Shown here piece by piece: positions 62,822 to 64,000 of a DNA stretch of 64,000 bases (positions within the stretch are counted from its first letter, which is position 1; each line of letters begins with the position of its first letter). The notes under the pieces were generated by a model, which saw only the letters and a program-made list of their open reading frames with translations, had not been told where the DNA came from and did no database searches. A program made the translations under genes and the position numbers. This DNA comes from Methanobacterium sp. (lineage in GTDB: Archaea > Methanobacteriota > Methanobacteria > Methanobacteriales > Methanobacteriaceae): the NCBI GenBank assembly GCA_030017655.1, contig JASEIM010000004.1, positions 1 to 64,000 on the forward strand, written 5' to 3'.

Positions 62822-64000
62822 ATGAAAAATATGTCTAATGTAGATGTTTTTGCCATTTGTCACGAATTAAAAGAATTATTAATAGGTGCCAGGGTTGATA
62901 AGGCATATCAACCTACCAAAGACACAGTTTTAATAAGATTTCACGTACCTAGTAAAGGAAGAGTCGATATTGTTTTTCAAGCAGGTAGGAGAGTTCATAC
63001 AACTCAATATCCTCTTCCAAATCCAAAAATACCTCCTAACTTCCCAATGCTCCTTAGAAAGTACATTAAAGGAGCAACAGTGGAGGATGTGAGGCAGTAC
63101 AATTTCGACAGAATAATGGAGATTCAGGTAAAAAAAGAACTTAGATTCACTTTAGTAGTGGAACTATTTGCTAAAGGTAACATTATACTTTTAAACGATG
63201 AAGGAACTATTATTTTACCTTTAAAACGTAAAATGTGGAGTGATAGGAAAATATCCTCTAAAGAGGAGTATAAATATCCTCCAAAGAGGGGTATAAATCC
63301 TTTGGAGCTTCAAAAAGAAGAGCTTAGAGTTATATTTAAAAATTCAGATTCTGATGTAATAAGAACACTTGCAAGGAGTGGTCTTGGAGGAATTTATGCA
63401 GAAGAAATCATGTTGAGGTCTGATGTACAGAAAGATTTGCCTGCAGCAGAACTTAAAGAAGAAGACTTTGATTCAATTTATAACGCAATATATGAGCTTT
63501 TTGAGCCACTTAAATTGTCTAAATTTAATCCTCAGATAATCTCTAATGGAAAAGAAGATGTTTTACCCCTTGATCTTAAATTATATGAAAAATATAAAAA
63601 AGAAACATATGCCAGCTACAATGAAGCTGCAGATGAATTTTTTAGCAGTAAAGTAAGGGAAGATATAAAAACGGAATATGAAGGAATATGGGGGGCAGAA
63701 GTAAAAAAATACGAAAAAAGACTCCGAATTCAGGAAGAAACCCTGCAAAAATTCCATAGAACTATTGAAGAATCACAGAGAAAGGGAGAATTAATATATT
63801 CCAACTATGGAAAAATTCAAAATATTCTTGACATCATAAAAAAGGCGAGAGAAAAATATTCATGGAATGAAATAGCCTCGAAACTTAAAAAAGCCAGAAA
63901 ACAGGGGCTTGAAGAGGCAGATATAATTGAGTCCCTTGATAAGATGGGTAATTTAACTTTAACAATTGATAATACCCCCATATTAATAGATGCGAAAAAA
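62822..64000 (+). CDS. rqcH: RqcH / NFACT-family ribosome quality control protein (truncated by window edge)
   Basis: The first 393 residues of an NFACT (Rqc2/NEMF/Tae2-type, formerly fibronectin-binding-like) protein; the stop lies beyond base 64000. MSNVDVFAICHELKELLIGA and YQPTKDTVLIRFHVPSKG begin the NFACT-N domain, PMLLRKYIKGATVEDVRQ follows, then a helix-hairpin-helix portion (ARSGLGGIYAEEIMLRS), and the long coiled-coil with KYEKRLRIQEETLQKFHRTI is reached near residues 295-345. It recognises stalled 50S subunits and recruits tRNA for C-terminal tailing. GAAGGTG precedes the ATG, at the edge of hairpin array C. Confidence 0.93.
   Translation, partial: MKNMSNVDVFAICHELKELLIGARVDKAYQPTKDTVLIRFHVPSKGRVDIVFQAGRRVHTTQYPLPNPKIPPNFPMLLRKYIKGATVEDVRQYNFDRIMEIQVKKELRFTLVVELFAKGNIILLNDEGTIILPLKRKMWSDRKISSKEEYKYPPKRGINPLELQKEELRVIFKNSDSDVIRTLARSGLGGIYAEEIMLRSDVQKDLPAAELKEEDFDSIYNAIYELFEPLKLSKFNPQIISNGKEDVLPLDLKLYEKYKKETYASYNEAADEFFSSKVREDIKTEYEGIWGAEVKKYEKRLRIQEETLQKFHRTIEESQRKGELIYSNYGKIQNILDIIKKAREKYSWNEIASKLKKARKQGLEEADIIESLDKMGNLTLTIDNTPILIDAKK

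Overview
The window is about 64 kb of an AT-rich archaeal chromosome and fits a methanogen of the Methanobacteriales, most like Methanobacterium. Reasons: pseudomurein-type genes (a pseudomurein-binding-repeat protein and Mur-ligase homologues), archaeal ether-lipid synthesis (GGGP synthase), archaeal ribosomal proteins eL40 and eS1, HypD, archaeal-type phosphoglycerate mutase, bifunctional FBP aldolase/phosphatase, an F420-type (FrhB) protein and archaeal TATA/SD signals. No tRNA, rRNA, CRISPR array, insertion sequence or replication origin was recognised. Most of the DNA looks like ordinary core chromosome.

Layout. 1-6.2 kb: truncated pseudomurein-binding surface protein, PflX-like radical SAM protein, PmbA/TldE, phosphoglycolate phosphatase, HypD (all minus). 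6.9-13.1 kb (plus): a probable pseudomurein block with a tandem double Mur ligase, a single MurT-like Mur ligase, a secreted VanW-like protein and a MobA-like nucleotidyltransferase. 13.1-18 kb (minus): DUF169, GGGP synthase, eL40, Tsr3, ChlI/ChlD-type chelatase. 18.2-31 kb is the most accessory part: zinc ribbon and partner, DUF116, CPBP protease, an Xre/DUF2178 membrane cassette, acyltransferase, a REC-PAS-histidine kinase, flavodoxin-like protein, two decayed genes, NifX-like protein and small cysteine-rich lipoproteins. 31.4-40.4 kb (plus): eS1, DUF92, ApgM, GlmM, GlmU, gamma-carbonic-anhydrase-like protein, HisC, NrdG, ASCH-TPR protein. 40.5-52.4 kb: MscS-like protein, PdxS, two lipoproteins, two amtB-glnK pairs and a five-gene pdxT/glutamate synthase operon. 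52.6-64 kb: small glycosylatable protein, Mdh, HEAT and TPR proteins, LeuB-type dehydrogenase, Fbp, metal hydrolase, fumarase beta, DUF2070, small membrane protein and truncated RqcH.

Two themes link the genes. First, nitrogen: each amtB-glnK unit and the pdxT-glutamate synthase operon is preceded by a perfect CGGAA-N6-TTCCG palindrome next to a TATA box, matching the known operator of the archaeal repressor NrpR. This predicts one regulon for ammonium uptake, PII signalling, glutamate synthesis and the PLP glutaminase. Second, cell wall precursors: GlmM and GlmU make UDP-GlcNAc, and the Mur ligases, VanW-like protein and binding-repeat protein would build or bind the wall.

Least expected: (1) a dispersed family of intergenic arrays of tiny hairpins, mostly with 3-nt loops, at five or more places and with recognisable sequence homology between copies; (2) an FrhB-like glutamate synthase subunit whose domains are circularly permuted; (3) two genes whose best start is an AUU codon behind a strong SD; (4) a 181-bp identical tract shared by the two amtB genes. 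All assignments come from reading sequence and translated motifs; no database search was possible.
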